This document shows, one piece after another, positions 1-11,249 of a stretch of DNA of 64,000 bases (within the stretch, counting starts at the first letter, position 1; every line of letters begins with the position of its first letter). A program made the translations under genes and the position numbers. Source of the stretch: Ectocarpus siliculosus (taxonomy: Eukaryota > Sar > Phaeophyceae > Ectocarpales > Ectocarpaceae); contig FN648707.1 in assembly GCA_000310025.1 (NCBI GenBank), forward strand, positions 201,347 to 265,346, read 5' to 3'. The notes under the pieces are model-generated. The model was not told the DNA's origin, searched no databases, and saw nothing but the letters and a program-made list of their open reading frames with translations.

Positions 1-185
1 TCCAGAAAACAACGGGGGGGGGGGGGGGGGGGGGCGGTTATTTTTATTTTTGCCAGCCCTTAGGGGTTGGGCCATGGCCCAGGGGTCCCCGAGAGAACGG
101 GGCATTGTTTCCACGGGGCTTTTCCCCCAGGCCCAATGGTCCCTCCCAATTGGGCCAAAGGGGGCTGGGGGGGGGGGGGGGGGGT
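1..185. repeat. Poly-G rich, probably low-quality sequence
   Basis: Two long G homopolymers (about 13-34 and 165-184) flank G/C-rich sequence with many doubled and tripled bases. No coding signal is convincing on either strand. The homopolymers resemble the poly-G tracts that border the assembly gap near 27.1 kb, so base errors are likely here. Confidence 0.6.
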
Positions 186-232
186 GTACTCATAGTCGTG
201 CATGCCGTAGTCATTAGACCATTGACCTCGCA
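185..232 (+). repeat. 48 bp dispersed repeat, copy 1
   Basis: This segment is the near-exact reverse complement of 47321-47370, which lies in intron 1 of the cofactor C gene. Only a few bases differ. Both copies abut C/G-rich sequence. The family is unknown; it could be the end of a longer dispersed element. Confidence 0.6.
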
Positions 233-339
233 TCCCTACAAAGCCGGGACGGAGCACGCCGGGTTCTCACCGGACCAGGCTCTCACATCACCAAGCGCGA
301 AGCGCCGGGAGGTATTCGGCGAGTCGCATGAAGGGTGAG

Positions 340-2384
340 CTGCATCCTGCTAAGGGTGTTCGGCATCTTGTGCTTACTTCCTTGCGTACGGATGACAGCT
401 ACGTATGACTTAATTTATTTTCTGGTGCTTTCACTTCCAGAGACAGTTGTAAGCACTGTGTAACTGCCTCGAGGGTGCTTGACCATTTTAACACAACGTG
501 GTGCGATCATCCCCCGTTGCGCGGAGTGAGGGTTCTCCACCCCGCACAACATGATCTACTCGACCACCATTATGGTTACTGCCAAAAAAAAAACGAGGTA
601 AAAAAAAAAACGGTAACCTGGTTGCCGAGTTCACGAAGTGAATTGGCTTGTTTTACAACGTCGTTGCCAAGCGACGAAAACCCAATCCCGACGGCAAACA
701 CCGAGCGGGGGGCTTGTTTTACAACGTCGTTGCCAAGCGACGAAAACCCAACCTCGATGGTAAACACCGGGGGGTGGGCTCGGGGGGGGGATGAAAACTG
801 AATGAGCGGGTCATGAATTGTAGCATATCAGAAAACACGAAAGAAGGTCGGTCTGAGTGTACAGCGTACCCTCAAATTTGAACAAGTGGCGATGTACTGC
901 TGAAGACGAAACCAATCCGCGAGAGACTTTCAAGTTGGAACATGAATGAGCCCGCCGTCGCCAAAAGGCGATATGCCAATGCGAGTCAAAACAAAATAAC
1001 GCGCCATGTTTGCCGTTCGACCAGCGACAATTTTTCGCAGTCAGTCCGGCGACGTCGAGCAATCGGTCCGGAAAAAAAGATGGGGCTGTTGAAGAGCAAT
1101 ACACATCGAGCAATATTGCAAAGCACGATACGGCTCTGAGCACCGTTTCCCTGACAATACGTTTACAATGTCTCCCGAAAACGCACGAAACATTGTTGCC
1201 GTTCGGCGATCAACGGGAACAGAGCATGCATTCTCTCAAGATCGTCGAAGCAGGCGGCAGGGGGCGACTGACTCCAAAGGGTCAAAAAGCGCGAAAAAGA
1301 GTCGGGGGTTCTCTGTTTACGTAGGGTCCTAATGTGAAATGGTTATCGCGCATTTGTTGGAAAGGAGGTTGGCAGCCTGTCGCATTAGTGATATTTGGAG
1401 AGAATGTCTAGAAGAGCTACGCATTCGTGATATTTGGAGAGATTTTGTTGCAGAGCTATGCATACTTCATTGGAATAGCGGACGAAGATGAGGCTACCAC
1501 GCATATTCTCTCTACTGTTACCACTCCATGCTTACGACGGTCTCTATCAGATCTGATTCTCCTATCCTGAATCACTTTCCCTCTCTCGACGATGACGTTC
1601 ATTGTTTCTCGTATACAGCTAATGTAATGTGGTTTTGCACCCTCGTCCACACGTTATGGCGGTGGGTGGTGGTCTTCCGCTTCTGCCATGTTTTGGAGTG
1701 AGAGGCTTGAGGACCCGTGGAAAAAAATGCGTCACGTGTCGCGGATTGCTGTACGTTGATGTTCGTGAACAGGAAGGGATAAGGATGCACTCTACAAGCT
1801 TCGATGGGGAAGGATGGAGTTCGGGAACGAAGCTGCTTTTTATCTACGACCGGCGAGGAACTTGGCCCAGTCTGAATTACGGTACGGTACTGGGCCCTCT
1901 ATAGTGCAGGCGTGTGTCCAGACATTTTACCTGCACTAGCGGGCACCACTAATAATCAGAATAGTGGGTCAATAGTGCAGGTTCGGCAATATTGAGGCCT
2001 CAATAGCGCAGGTCCGGCACGATTGAGGAGATGTTTGATTTCATGGTGTGGCACTCATGCTTTGCGGGGCTAACAGAGTACGACATGGATCGAATTATTA
2101 TTTCAAATCGTATATTTTCTTGTTTGGCAAAGAATACTTCACAACGAAAATTTAATGGTCATCATGCCGCTTATTATCCAGAAAGAGAGCTCGGCGTGCG
2201 GTGTGGCGAAATAACGAAATAACCACTCTCTTTCCCTCCTACCACCAAAATGCGCTGTTCAGCTAGGTAGTAGAGTGGGAACACGGAAGGAGACACAGTG
2301 AGACGTTTCTTATCGGGCACGCTGCCCAGCTACCCCTTGTTTCTTATGTCTTGGGGGTATCGCACATCGCACCATCATGTTTCT
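340..2384. other. Non-coding stretch with short tandem repeats
   Basis: No gene is supported here. It contains a 66 bp unit repeated twice (645-776), two roughly 39 bp units beginning near 1381 and 1420 that share a GTGATATTTGGAGAGA core, and two roughly 30 bp units at 1971-2028. Open frames on both strands are short and lack splice-site support. Confidence 0.5.
645..776 (+). repeat. 66 bp tandem duplication
   Basis: Two adjacent copies start at 645 and 711, each opening with GGCTTGTTTTACAACGTCGT. The first 40 bases are identical and the rest differs at a few sites, so this is a recent local duplication. It is non-coding as far as can be seen. Confidence 0.8.
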
Positions 2385-2388
2385 TATT

Positions 2389-3167
2389 GAGCAGTGGCCA
2401 AAATCGGGTACACCCGGTCCAAACATGGCCATAATCGGGTACCCCCACAAGATGCTGCTGGGGACGACCGCATGGCACCATCTGATTGGCCGATACCCGC
2501 CCCTACCCGACCTTGACCGTCCTTCCACCGGGTGCACCCGATCTTGGCTACTCGCCCCCCTGAGGGGTACCCGGTTTTTCTTTCCCCTACCCGAAAATGG
2601 CTGGGCTGTTCGGCCAAACCCCATGCACACAAGTAGTGCCTTGCCCTCGATTCGGACGTTCTGACGGCCAGCGGGGGCGGACCCACCGCCGGTGGCGGAA
2701 CTCTCGCGTGGGGGAAACGGCATCCAGGCAGGCGGTCGGTGCAAATGATAGACAAAAGAGCTGTGGATGAATGCCTCACTCACGAGATGCAGCACACACG
2801 ACACGCATGCATCTAGCGAATAGACAGACAGAGATAGATGTTCTCTGCTTCTGCTGCTTTCTCATTGGCGACAAACGAGCGGCCAGCGGTGTGTGTCCTA
2901 ACCGTGATTGATTGTGTGTATGTAGTGGGGTTTCGCCGAACAACCCAGCCATTTTCGGGCAGGAGAAAGAAAAACCGGGTACTCCTCCGGGGGGTGAGTA
3001 GCCAAGATCGGGTGCACCCGGTGGAAAGACGGTCAAGGTCGGGTAGGGGCGGGCGTCGGCCAATCAGATGATGCCATGCGGTCGTTCCCAGCAGCATCGT
3101 GTAGGAGTACTACCCGATTATGGCCATGTTTGGACCGGGTGTACCCGATTTTGGCCACTTCTCTTTT
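2389..3167 (+). repeat. Left palindromic arm of the recombinase element
   Basis: Bases 2389 to about 2640 are repeated in inverted orientation at about 2935-3158, around an internal spacer holding a run that encodes no recognised product. The whole arm matches 5902-6932 in reverse complement, including the central spacer. This shows that the arm was duplicated as a unit and is not two independent insertions. Confidence 0.8.
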
Positions 3168-3336
3168 TTTTTTAACTCTGGCAAGAGAGTGCTGAACTCT
3201 TCTCGCATTAAAATTGAAGGCAAAGTACCGCAGGAGGGGAGGGTAGAGAGGGGCTCTAGGGTTTGACCACGGGTTGGAGTAAACAGCACGAATGCTGTGA
3301 GCGCTGATTTGAAGTGAAGACAAAAAAAAAAAAAAA
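3168..3336 (+). mobile_element. tRNA-derived SINE, 5'-truncated copy
   Basis: The segment from about 3177 matches the 3' body of the SINE copies at 11250-11567 and 61881-62204 (shared core CTTCTCGCATTAAAA, then GAAGACAAAAAA) and ends in a poly-A run at 3320-3336. The tRNA-like head is missing. It lies just inside the left arm of the recombinase element, so it inserted after, or moved with, that element. Confidence 0.7.
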
Positions 3337-3959
3337 CTCCACCCCCCGGATTTGCCACGGGATTCGACCAAGAGACAGACCTCTCACCACATCACCACAG
3401 AGTTCTCCGTCCATGATGGTCGGATCGTCACCAGCACTTGAAGGCTGTACGCACCACACCTGTAGGCGTCTTGAAGCTAGTGGTAAGTGCTGTGGGGTCT
3501 GTGTGTGCTGAGAAATGTCAATCCATTTGAGCAAAAGTAAGAATCCGTATGGAGAATCCGTAGGAGATGCTATACGATAGTTTGGCCATACTATCGTATA
3601 GGATCCTCGACGCAAGCCCTTTTTGGCCGAAAACCCATATTGGTTCATCCAACTTAGGTACTCAATTTAGGTGACAAAAATAAACGTTAATACACGGCCT
3701 TGAGCCCACTGCACGCAAGTAGCTTATGTGCGACCTGTCGTGTACAACAAGTGACGACGTTACACGCATAGTTTGAGTGTATGGAGTAGGTGCTCTCTTG
3801 GTGTGCTACGTTCCTATTTGTGTGATCATGGCTTCGGGGCTCGCAAGAAAGGATCCTAGCTCGTGTACAGGGTACCCCACGGAAAAAGTGGTTCCCCACC
3901 GCGGGCCCCCTATGCTTTATATAGGATCGCTGGCCTGCCGCTGATGTGTACGACAACCT

Positions 3960-5123
3960 TTGTGCCGCTGCCCCCCATGTACGATGGCAGGAAGTGGAGT
4001 TGAATCTAGCCGGGCTAGAGATGTGCTCTGCCGTGCTGGGGCCAGCCTCGTCCGCCAGTCACTTGCGCGAACGTCTGAACGAACTTACCTGGGCCTTTTT
4101 GGAGGCTGGGTGAAATATCGTGTGGCCGCTGTGCATCGGCCGGTGTTTCTTGCTGCTGAGACTGTTCCGCGTGATGTCGTTGCTCAATTGGTTGAGTACG
4201 TCGCGTATGGTTTTTTAGTTTTTGGGCCTGCAACAATCGACGATTGCTAGTCACCTGTCCGCTGTCAAGTTCTTCCATCGTGTGTCGGGTGAACGGGAGC
4301 TTGATACGCAGCATCCGCTGGTGCGTTGTGCTTTACGTGGGGCGGCGCGGGGGCATGCCGACGTGGGAACACAGCAGCGGTTGCGGCGGCCGGTGTCTTG
4401 GGCGATGTTTCAACGGGGGAGTTCGTTGGTACCGCAATGGGGAGTAGGCGGGCGCGTTTTGTTTCTTGTGCTGAGTGCTTCTTTCTTCTTTCTGACGCGA
4501 GCATCCGAGATGTTTGCGGTGTCGAAATTGTCCATGTATGAGGTTCATGGGTTGCGTCGGGGGGACGTAGCGTTTTTTTTCGGGGGGCGGTCCAGCTATT
4601 GCAGTCGGCGCGGTGGCCGTTGGCCGATCGCGTGGAGGTACATTTTCGCTCGTCCAAAGGGGACCAGTTTCGGAAAGGGGCGGTTTGCACGCGCACACGG
4701 CAAGGTCCGTGCTGTGGGGTTGACCGGGATGGTGCAGTGGATGTCATGGTGGAGCTCCTTTCTCTGTATACCTTTCTGCCTTCGCATGCGCCTCTCGTGG
4801 CTTTCGGTGTTGGTCGGGGCCAGTGGGCCATGTGGACTAAGTGTCAAGCTACTGTGGCCCTTCGCCAAGTGGTTGCGTTGGCGGGTTTGCAGCCCGAGGA
4901 GTACGCGCTGCACTCCCTTCGAATTGGGGGCGCAACTTTCTTGGCGGCGGGGGGTGCATCGCCGGAGGTTCTTCGTAGAGAAGGGCGATGGTCGGGGGAG
5001 AGTAGTTACCAGTGTTATGTTCGGAATGTTGGGGGTGATGCTTCGTGGGTGTCAGAGGTGTTGGCGAACAAGGAGAAGGTGACTACACAGCCAGGGCAGG
5101 GTACCCGATGGGGTGACGTGTGA
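3960..5123 (+). pseudogene. Degenerate tyrosine recombinase (integrase)
   Basis: Three consecutive open stretches on the plus strand together resemble one tyrosine recombinase. The N-terminal part looks like a SAM-like core-binding domain (around 'SLARTSERTYL'). The C-terminal part holds the catalytic signature HSLRIGGAT, followed by EGRW and a tyrosine context YQCYVR, as in recombinases of Crypton and DIRS-type elements. Such enzymes cut and rejoin DNA through the tyrosine. The reading frame is broken about twice, so this copy is a fossil. It sits centrally between the two inverted arms, which suggests that it once moved the element. Assignment to a phage or viral integrase is less likely but not excluded. 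Confidence 0.75.
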
Positions 5124-5186
5124 AGGGGTTCTGTGGCGCGTGGTGTATGTCGAGGTCCTTGTTGTACCGATGGTATTTTGCTGTAC

Positions 5187-5271
5187 ATCGTGTATGCCGT
5201 ATATATTGTATGTTGTACATATCGTATGTTTTGCATATTATATATGGTATGTGGTACATGTTGTGCATGGT
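5187..5271 (+). repeat. Degenerate TATGT-type tandem repeat
   Basis: Short AT-rich words (TGTATG, CGTATG, GGTATG) recur every 10-20 bases just after the recombinase remnant. It may belong to the non-coding part of the element. No gene is seen from here to the right arm at 5902. Confidence 0.5.
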
Positions 5272-5901
5272 TTGCCAAAAATAAAAGGGGGGGGGGATCA
5301 GTATGGCACACCAGCCTTAGGTTTGGGGGCAGACAGAGCTTACCTATTTCTGTCTGTTGGGTGGCTGATGTTTATACTGATCGTAAGGAGTAGACCGGGG
5401 GCGTGTGCGGTGTTGCCCTGCCTGGTTTCCGCTCTTTTCCCCTCCCCCTTGGCGAGCAAAGGGGGTACGCAAAATAATTACAAATTTCGAAAGCATCGAG
5501 AAAAATAGGAATTAGAGTATACCGGTGCCCCCCCCCCCAAACACCTCCCAAATAAGAGAATGGGTACGTAGGTGTCGGAGAATTTTTTTTCGGGCACCCT
5601 TGCTCTCTATTGAGTTTTAAGTATAGTCTGGTTCTCTGTACCCGCCCCTCTCACGTCCTATTGCTGCTGCTGCTGCTGGAGCTATTGCTCTGTGTTGTAC
5701 CCTGCAGCAGTGGCGGCGGCGGATAGACTGCATTACGCTGCGGCTAGGCTATAGTACTGGCCCCTCTGTATGTACAGTACGTCGTGCAGGTTGAATACAG
5801 ACGGGCCCGCACATAAGAAAAGTTTATTTTAGAAAAAAAGAAAAACGGGCTAAGAACACGAGCTTAATCTCGGCCACAACATTAGACACGTCCCAATAAG
5901 A

Positions 5902-6932
5902 AAGAGAAGTGGCCAAAATCGGGTACACCCGGTCCAAACATGGCCATGATCGGGTACTCCTACACGATGCTGCTGGGAACGACAGCATGACATCATCTGA
6001 TTGGCCGACGCCCGCCCCTACCCGACCTTGACCGTCTTTCCACCGGGTGCACCCGATCTTGGCTACTCACCCCCCGGAGGAGTACCCGGTTTTTCTTGCT
6101 CCTACCCGAAAATGGCTGGATTGTTCGGCGAAACCCCACTACATACACACAATCAATCACGGTTAGGACACACACCGCTGGCCGCTCGTTTGTCGCCAAT
6201 GAGAAAGCAGCAGAAGCAGAGAACATCTATCTCTGTCTGTCTATTCGTTAGATGCATGCGCGTCGTGTGTGCTGCATCTCGTGAGTGAGGCATTCATCCA
6301 CAGCTCTTTTTTTGTCGATCATTTGCACCGACCGTCTGCCTGGATGCCGTTTCCCCCACGCGAGAGTTCCGCCGCCGGCGATGGGTCCGCCCCCGCTGGC
6401 CGTCAGAACGTCAGAACGTCCGAATCGAGGGCAAGGCACTACTTGTGTGCATGGGGTTTGGCCGAACAGCCCAGCCATTTTCGGGCAGGGGAAAGAACAC
6501 ACAACAAAACGCCCGACCAGTACCTAACACATATTCCTCTGCACCTTCCCAACATAACATATGTGAGACACACAAGACAGCTACCAAACTGTCTTGTTGA
6601 GCCTGTTACCCGCAGGGGAGATGTCCGTATATGCTGTCTGGGAAATGTTTCTGACGCTATGAATTCATTGCTAATAATCTGTCTCAGACTCTGTAATATG
6701 ATAGAGATGGATTCGTTGTGTCATAAGAAAAAAAAAAAAAAAACGGGTACCCCTCCGGGGGACGAGTAGCCAAGATCGGGTGCACCCCGTGGAAGGACGG
6801 TCAAGGTCGGGTAGGGGCGGGTATCGGCCAATCAGATGGTGCCATGCGGTCGTCCCCAGCAGCATCTATCTTGTGGGGGTACCCGATTATGGCCATGTTT
6901 GGACCGGGTGTACCCGATTTTGGCCACTGCTC
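5902..6932 (-). repeat. Right palindromic arm of the recombinase element
   Basis: Reverse complement of 2389-3167. An extra segment at 6498-6743, ending in a poly-A run, interrupts it and belongs to another repeat family. The order of modules (GTGGCCAAAATCGGG end, internal palindrome, GTGGCCAAAATCGGG end) is preserved. Confidence 0.8.
6498..6743 (+). mobile_element. SINE-like element 2, poly-A ended, nested copy
   Basis: An insertion splits the right arm of the recombinase element: arm sequence stops at GGGAAAGAA and resumes after a poly-A run. The 3' part (GATAGAGATGGATTCGTTG followed by TGTCATA and A-rich tail) recurs at 43427-43525 and, inverted, at 55915-55977. An older copy with a similar middle (TTGTTGAGCCTGTT) is at 18972-19126. 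The poly-A end and nesting indicate a retroposed, non-autonomous element, SINE or 3' end of a LINE. Confidence 0.65.
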
Positions 6933-7030
6933 TATTTACTATGTACTGCTGTATCATCGTCACAAAAGAATCTGATCTTCGAGGTTCTGGTTCTTCTGCG
7001 TTCTGCACTGCAGACTGCTGTAGACACAAC

Positions 7031-7073
7031 AGACAGCAGACACACAGCAGACACACAGCAGACACACAGCAGA
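7031..7073 (+). repeat. 11 bp minisatellite (ACACAGCAGAC)
   Basis: About four copies of an ACACAGCAGAC-type unit lie between the recombinase element and the lone membrane-protein exon. A copy of the recurrent 9-mer ACTGCTGTA precedes it at 7014-7022. Confidence 0.75.
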
Positions 7074-7280
7074 TAGTGAGGGATGACTCAGCTTGTACCT
7101 GCTACCTTGCCTATTGGGGGCAGTGTTAAGCAGTCCTCCTCTCACTTCAACATAGGAGTGGTCTACGTGTGTGTGTATGCTATGTTACAACGCTCTGCAG
7201 CAAGAAATAAATCATGTGTGACACCGTCTGACACTATCCCGTATCATCGTATGTATGCATACCATCCATGCATATCGCAC

Positions 7281-7558
7281 CTGAGCCAGTGGCTAAAAAA
7301 CAGGAGGAGCTTTTTCCTGATGCACTTGCGCCGGCTGAACCACGCCGAGATGACCGACGCGGTGACCAGGGTGCACAAGACACGAATGGGGGTGCACACC
7401 GCTTCTCCCTCCTGCAGGTCCTCGACGTTTAACCGGGTACTACACGTCCGAAATAATAATAACGCATCAACATTGTCATCATCGGCCTCAAGCGCAGCCT
7501 GGGCGGCTTCACTCGAGTTGTATCCGTACCCTTCAAGATAATAATCGGACGAAGCCAT
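7281..7558 (-). CDS. First exon of a multi-pass membrane-protein paralogue
   Basis: The exon runs from ATG at 7558 down to 7281, ending in HWL plus a split arginine codon before the donor GTGCGA. It is 278 bases and ends in phase 2, exactly as the first exons of the paralogues at 19506 and 41404. The shared core is LQ-GEA--TP-R-LCTLVT, then a hydrophobic helix, then SRRK. The N-terminal part is acidic and unlike the other two copies. No downstream exons were found; going downstream one meets the 4.5 kb recombinase element and then the window edge, so the rest may lie beyond base 1 or be lost. The open frame continues upstream of this ATG to about 8170 without any sign of function. Confidence 0.6.
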
Positions 7559-7559
7559 G

Positions 7560-8887
7560 TAGATCGGAGATTCTGACGGGTGAAGCACCGCGAGAGGGCT
7601 ATTAGCTTGCGGGGAGGAGGAGGGGCTAAACACGACTCTCGGGCGAGCATAGAGGTGGTGGGAGAGGTACAGTACCTCCGTTGTGCGTGTCGGAACAGGA
7701 ACGGAAGGCGACCGAGACCGGGACAAAAAAAGGGCGGGTGCGGGTGATAGCGGCGCGGCGAAAATCGTCATGAAGATTCGGAACAGAGCCAGTCTACGAT
7801 TATTCTTCAAGGAATGTTGAGGAAGTCCGGCCGTCAATATCCTTCCGTCAATATCCTTCTGGATGTCACTCAGCCAGCAGCCAGATCTACGCTTTTTTCG
7901 CCGTACGCCTTGGTACCTTGGGGCGCGACCTGTATCTTGTGTCGGTGGAAAAAAATCACCGTGTTTCGCCGTGTTGTACGCACCTGCCCATGGACAATAC
8001 GTGTCGTCCACCGCACCCGTCCAATGTGTTGGCTCCTCACGTACAGATGTTCGTGGTTCGTTGGCATACCTATGCGGCTGCTCTAAACACGATTGAAGCA
8101 GGGATCTCTCTCGCGCTCTCGCTGTCTCTCTGGTGTATATTTGACTGGGCATAAGAGACAGCCCCCTCAAACTACCGCAGTAGTGCTACTGCTGCTGCTG
8201 TACACCCACCACCGAGATTTGGGATCAGGCAAAGACGCGAGTTTCGTCCTTCCCTTCAAAAGGATGTGCCATGGTGACGACCAGGGACGGCTCAGGCAAA
8301 CAATCGCATCGCGTTCGAGAGGATGGGGCAAGCCTTCCACGTTCCATGATGCTGAAGAGACATTCACAAGCGACACACCGAGGAACCGTCAGAGGATGAC
8401 AATGATGGGTGCGTGGGGGGCGGGGGGGTCACCCAGAGGCCGAGAGAGCGTTGCCGACGGGGGGGCGGGCTTCCTCTTCGCCTTTGGGTTTTGGACAGAG
8501 GGGGATGACACCTAGGTGGGCACCTACAGTATATAGGTGGGCGTATGGAGGACGGGGATTCCAGTGAAGGGGCATGATACAGGTGAGTTATATACAGTCA
8601 TGATTCCGCCAGGTTGATTTCCCTCCGGGCCCTGACATTGTTCTTGCACGCGACGACGATCATTCACGATTCACGTTCGTATCGCGCACACCCACGCATG
8701 CATCCGCAATTTTGGTATTGGAACTTTCAGCATGCCTTGCGGGGGCACTCTAAAACGAAGGGAGAAGTGAAGATGCTGTTCCTCAAAATGCTGACAGTTA
8801 CCACTGACTGGACTGATGTTCGACCTTGCTAATAGGTGGATGTCGACGTCACTTCTTGCGCCGTTCACATCGCTAACTCCGGAGTAG
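7560..8887. other. Non-coding, upstream of the lone first exon
   Basis: No further exon is supported. A minus-strand frame stays open from 8170 into the first exon, but the upstream part is arginine, serine and proline rich and has no counterpart in the paralogues. Short CAG/CTG runs occur near 8180-8205. Confidence 0.4.
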
Positions 8888-9108
8888 TACCGTAAATAAC
8901 ACGAGATAACACACCCCCTGGACCGATTTTCTAATCTGGATTTCTCAACAGCAGAAAGAGTCACAGCGCCGAAAACGGTGGCGTTTAAGCTGTTTCGTCG
9001 AGAGCTTTCCAAAAACGTGTTGTTTCATTTATGCATCCTCTTCGTCGTGGCGTAATCGAGCTTTGAAAATTGGTCCAGGGGGGATGTTATCTTGTGTCAT
9101 ATACGGTG
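8888..9108 (+). mobile_element. 221 bp Tc1/mariner-like MITE, diverged copy
   Basis: Same length and layout as the copies at 17968-18188 and 18436-18656. It has terminal inverted repeats of about 50 bases that include ATAACACACCCCCTGG and its complement, and a central CACAGCGCCGAAAACGG block. The left outer 15 bases have drifted. No coding capacity. Confidence 0.85.
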
Positions 9109-9393
9109 TGCACTTTTGTGTTTCCAAACTACTCTTGGTTTTGGGAGCCCCTTTCTAATAACCACCTCTCTCCCTACGCGATGTGACTCATCACACCACA
9201 GCGGAATGCAGCTTGTCCGGGCGTGCATGTAGTCTTGGAAACATTATTGGGACGAACACGTGACAGGGTGTCAAGTACTAAAATCCCCACGATGGGCTCA
9301 CAGCCGATCTGAGCAACCCAATCCTCTTTATCGTGTCGGAGGTTATCGTGTGACATATCAGGTCACACGTTAATCGCATCTCGAGAAACACCG

Positions 9394-9879
9394 TTGCGGG
9401 CCACCAGTTTTACCGGAGGAAGAACGACTGTGCTAGTTGCCAACGAAGCTTACGAAGCCCCTTTGGGAACGCTCCAGGGGGGCGTCCACAAAATGTTGAC
9501 CAGTCCTGAACTTCGAAAAAGAAATGAAAGAATGCGATTTTTTTCACAGGATCAAGTGTTAACCCCATCTCGGAGAGCTGCCTATACTCGTGTAGTGCAG
9601 CGAGTCGGACATCGGATGTTCCTGTCTACTGTAGAACAACTACATACAGTATCGACGCCCAACGAAGAATGGTCATTTGTCGTATCACTGCTTCTGCTAG
9701 ATGCTGCTCACAGGCCTTGTCTCCGTGTGTGGGTATTAAGTTTGAAGACCCTCGTTGTTCGGTGGTGTTGTCCATTTACTTGTAGGAGGCGTCCCGTGCA
9801 TGATATGTACCTGATGTGTCGCAGAGATTGCGTCGCATTGACCAAATTTCGCCGAACCCGACCAGGGTGGTGGACTTAG
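9394..9879 (+). CDS. Unrecognised ORF, 161 codons
   Basis: An ATG-started open frame. The first 100 residues have ordinary composition, with charged and hydrophobic residues mixed and an RKRNERMRF cluster. The last 50 look random and cysteine or arginine rich. No family is recognised, no splice structure is evident, and no repeat of it was seen elsewhere in the window. It may be one exon of a gene, a decayed gene, or chance. It lies between a MITE and the last exon of the broken membrane-protein paralogue, on the opposite strand to the latter. Confidence 0.25.
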   Translation: MRATSFTGGRTTVLVANEAYEAPLGTLQGGVHKMLTSPELRKRNERMRFFSQDQVLTPSRRAAYTRVVQRVGHRMFLSTVEQLHTVSTPNEEWSFVVSLLLLDAAHRPCLRVWVLSLKTLVVRWCCPFTCRRRPVHDMYLMCRRDCVALTKFRRTRPGWWT

Positions 9880-10524
9880 GCAATATGCATTTCATCACAT
9901 CATCACTGAAATACTGCAGCATGAACTCGTAAAAACCTTTGGCCCGTCTACAGTACATCTCTGTTGCAGAAGTATGACATCACGTACAGTAATTTTGCAC
10001 ACCCAGGAAAAAAGCAAAAAAAACAGACACCCGGTGCCCGCCCTATCGAGCTATGAAACCCTTGACCGAAATCTCACCACAACGAATAGCCCCAAAGACT
10101 GCAATGTAGTGGGTAGCGAACGCACGCATCCTTTACTTTAATCACACCATGGAAGGCGGAAGCTGTGTTGTTTTGCACAGCTCCGTTCGAAAAGCAGCCA
10201 AGGCTGCTGCTCGAACTCCGTTGTTCAACCCGCTGGGCTTTTGTGAAGGCAGATTTTTTATCTTTTCCCCAAGGGATGCTGACCCGTCGAGAGATCGCCT
10301 CAGTGACGGACCAATCCGATCGGAACGACTGGGCTCTTTCGCCAATGCTCCTCGTCCCCCGCACAACTGCTGTGCACGACGATGGTGTCGAGGGCGAAGT
10401 GGACGTAGCGAAACGCCCAGGTGATGACCAGGAAAACTTGTCTGTGATACACACGACGAATGGGTTACGAGAGGGAGGCGGAGCGAGCGGGGGTTGGCTG
10501 TGGTTGGAGGTTTCCGCGGCGTAA

Positions 10525-10549
10525 CAACAACAACAACAACAACAACGAC
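10525..10549 (+). repeat. (AAC)n microsatellite
   Basis: About eight AAC/CAA triplets. It lies just upstream (on the minus strand) of the acceptor of the last exon of the broken paralogue. Confidence 0.9.
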
Positions 10550-11249
10550 ATGTTATCAGTAGAAGGGCGTGCTGTGTAAGCTACACTAGCTGCATTGGAG
10601 TATGATCAGACAGAACATCCGGAATTTGATGGGATACGATAGGTGAGGCAGAAGGTACGCCTCCCCCGCGAAGAATTAGAGGTGAGGTAATACCCCTTGA
10701 ACAGACCGCTATCAGTGCACTATGGCATGCCGCCGACCTAGCAGAGTCTGCACTAGGAAAGCAGCAACAACGGCAGTCCCGGTACCTGTGATCACCGTTA
10801 ACCACAGCATGCGAACCCTGAAGAGATCTCACTCCACATGTTACCACGTTATCGTTGAACTTGGGGTGACAACGTCGTGAGAGAAGAAAACCTCCCGGGA
10901 CCAGCCCCACGACAATATTTCCCAACGTCGCACCCCGCCCGTAATGATATCCTATGCATGTGCTACAGTGGGGTAGCCTTGTCAGCGGTTCTGCGCAACG
11001 CAGCAATCCACTCGACACCCAATCCCAGTGTAGTCGGTGTATCGGTGCATTAGGCGAAACAAGCACATGGTGCATTCAAAGCCTCGGGTATGCAATGATG
11101 TCAAAGGCAGCTTGAGAGAGAAGGTTTTGTTGCACGCAATTCGCTGATTGGTCAACACGCCTGTGGTCGATCACATGGCAATCGCCGAAAAATCCTGGTC
11201 AATCGCCGTGGGTCACCTTCGCTTCTCGCAGAAACATGCACGGCCCCGG

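Larger units (their letters stand above)
2389..6932 (+). mobile_element. Fossil tyrosine-recombinase element with long inverted arms
   Basis: The two ends are inverted copies of each other: left arm 2389-3167, right arm 5902-6932 (longer because a SINE-like sequence sits in it). Each arm is itself an imperfect palindrome built from short modules such as CGGGTACACCCGGT, with outer and inner ends both reading GTGGCCAAAATCGGG. The sequence TATT flanks both outer ends (2385-2388 and 6933-6936), a possible 4 bp target-site duplication. Between the arms lies a degenerate tyrosine recombinase gene (3960-5123). No reverse transcriptase was seen, so a Crypton-like DNA transposon is the best guess; a DIRS relative cannot be excluded. 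Arms retain roughly 85-95% identity by eye, suggesting moderate age. The element lies where intron 1 of the membrane-protein copy beginning at 7558 (minus strand) should run. Confidence 0.65.

Noticed and set aside
4265-4831. 188-codon minus-strand frame
   Set aside because: It is the antisense shadow of the recombinase remnant.
7031-7073. CRISPR-like spaced repeat
   Set aside because: Units are directly adjacent, without spacers, and the window is eukaryotic; it is a minisatellite.
7244-8170. 308-codon minus-strand open frame around the lone membrane-protein first exon
   Set aside because: Only the last third (from 7558) matches the paralogues; the upstream part has biased composition and no counterpart in the other copies, so the start was set at 7558.
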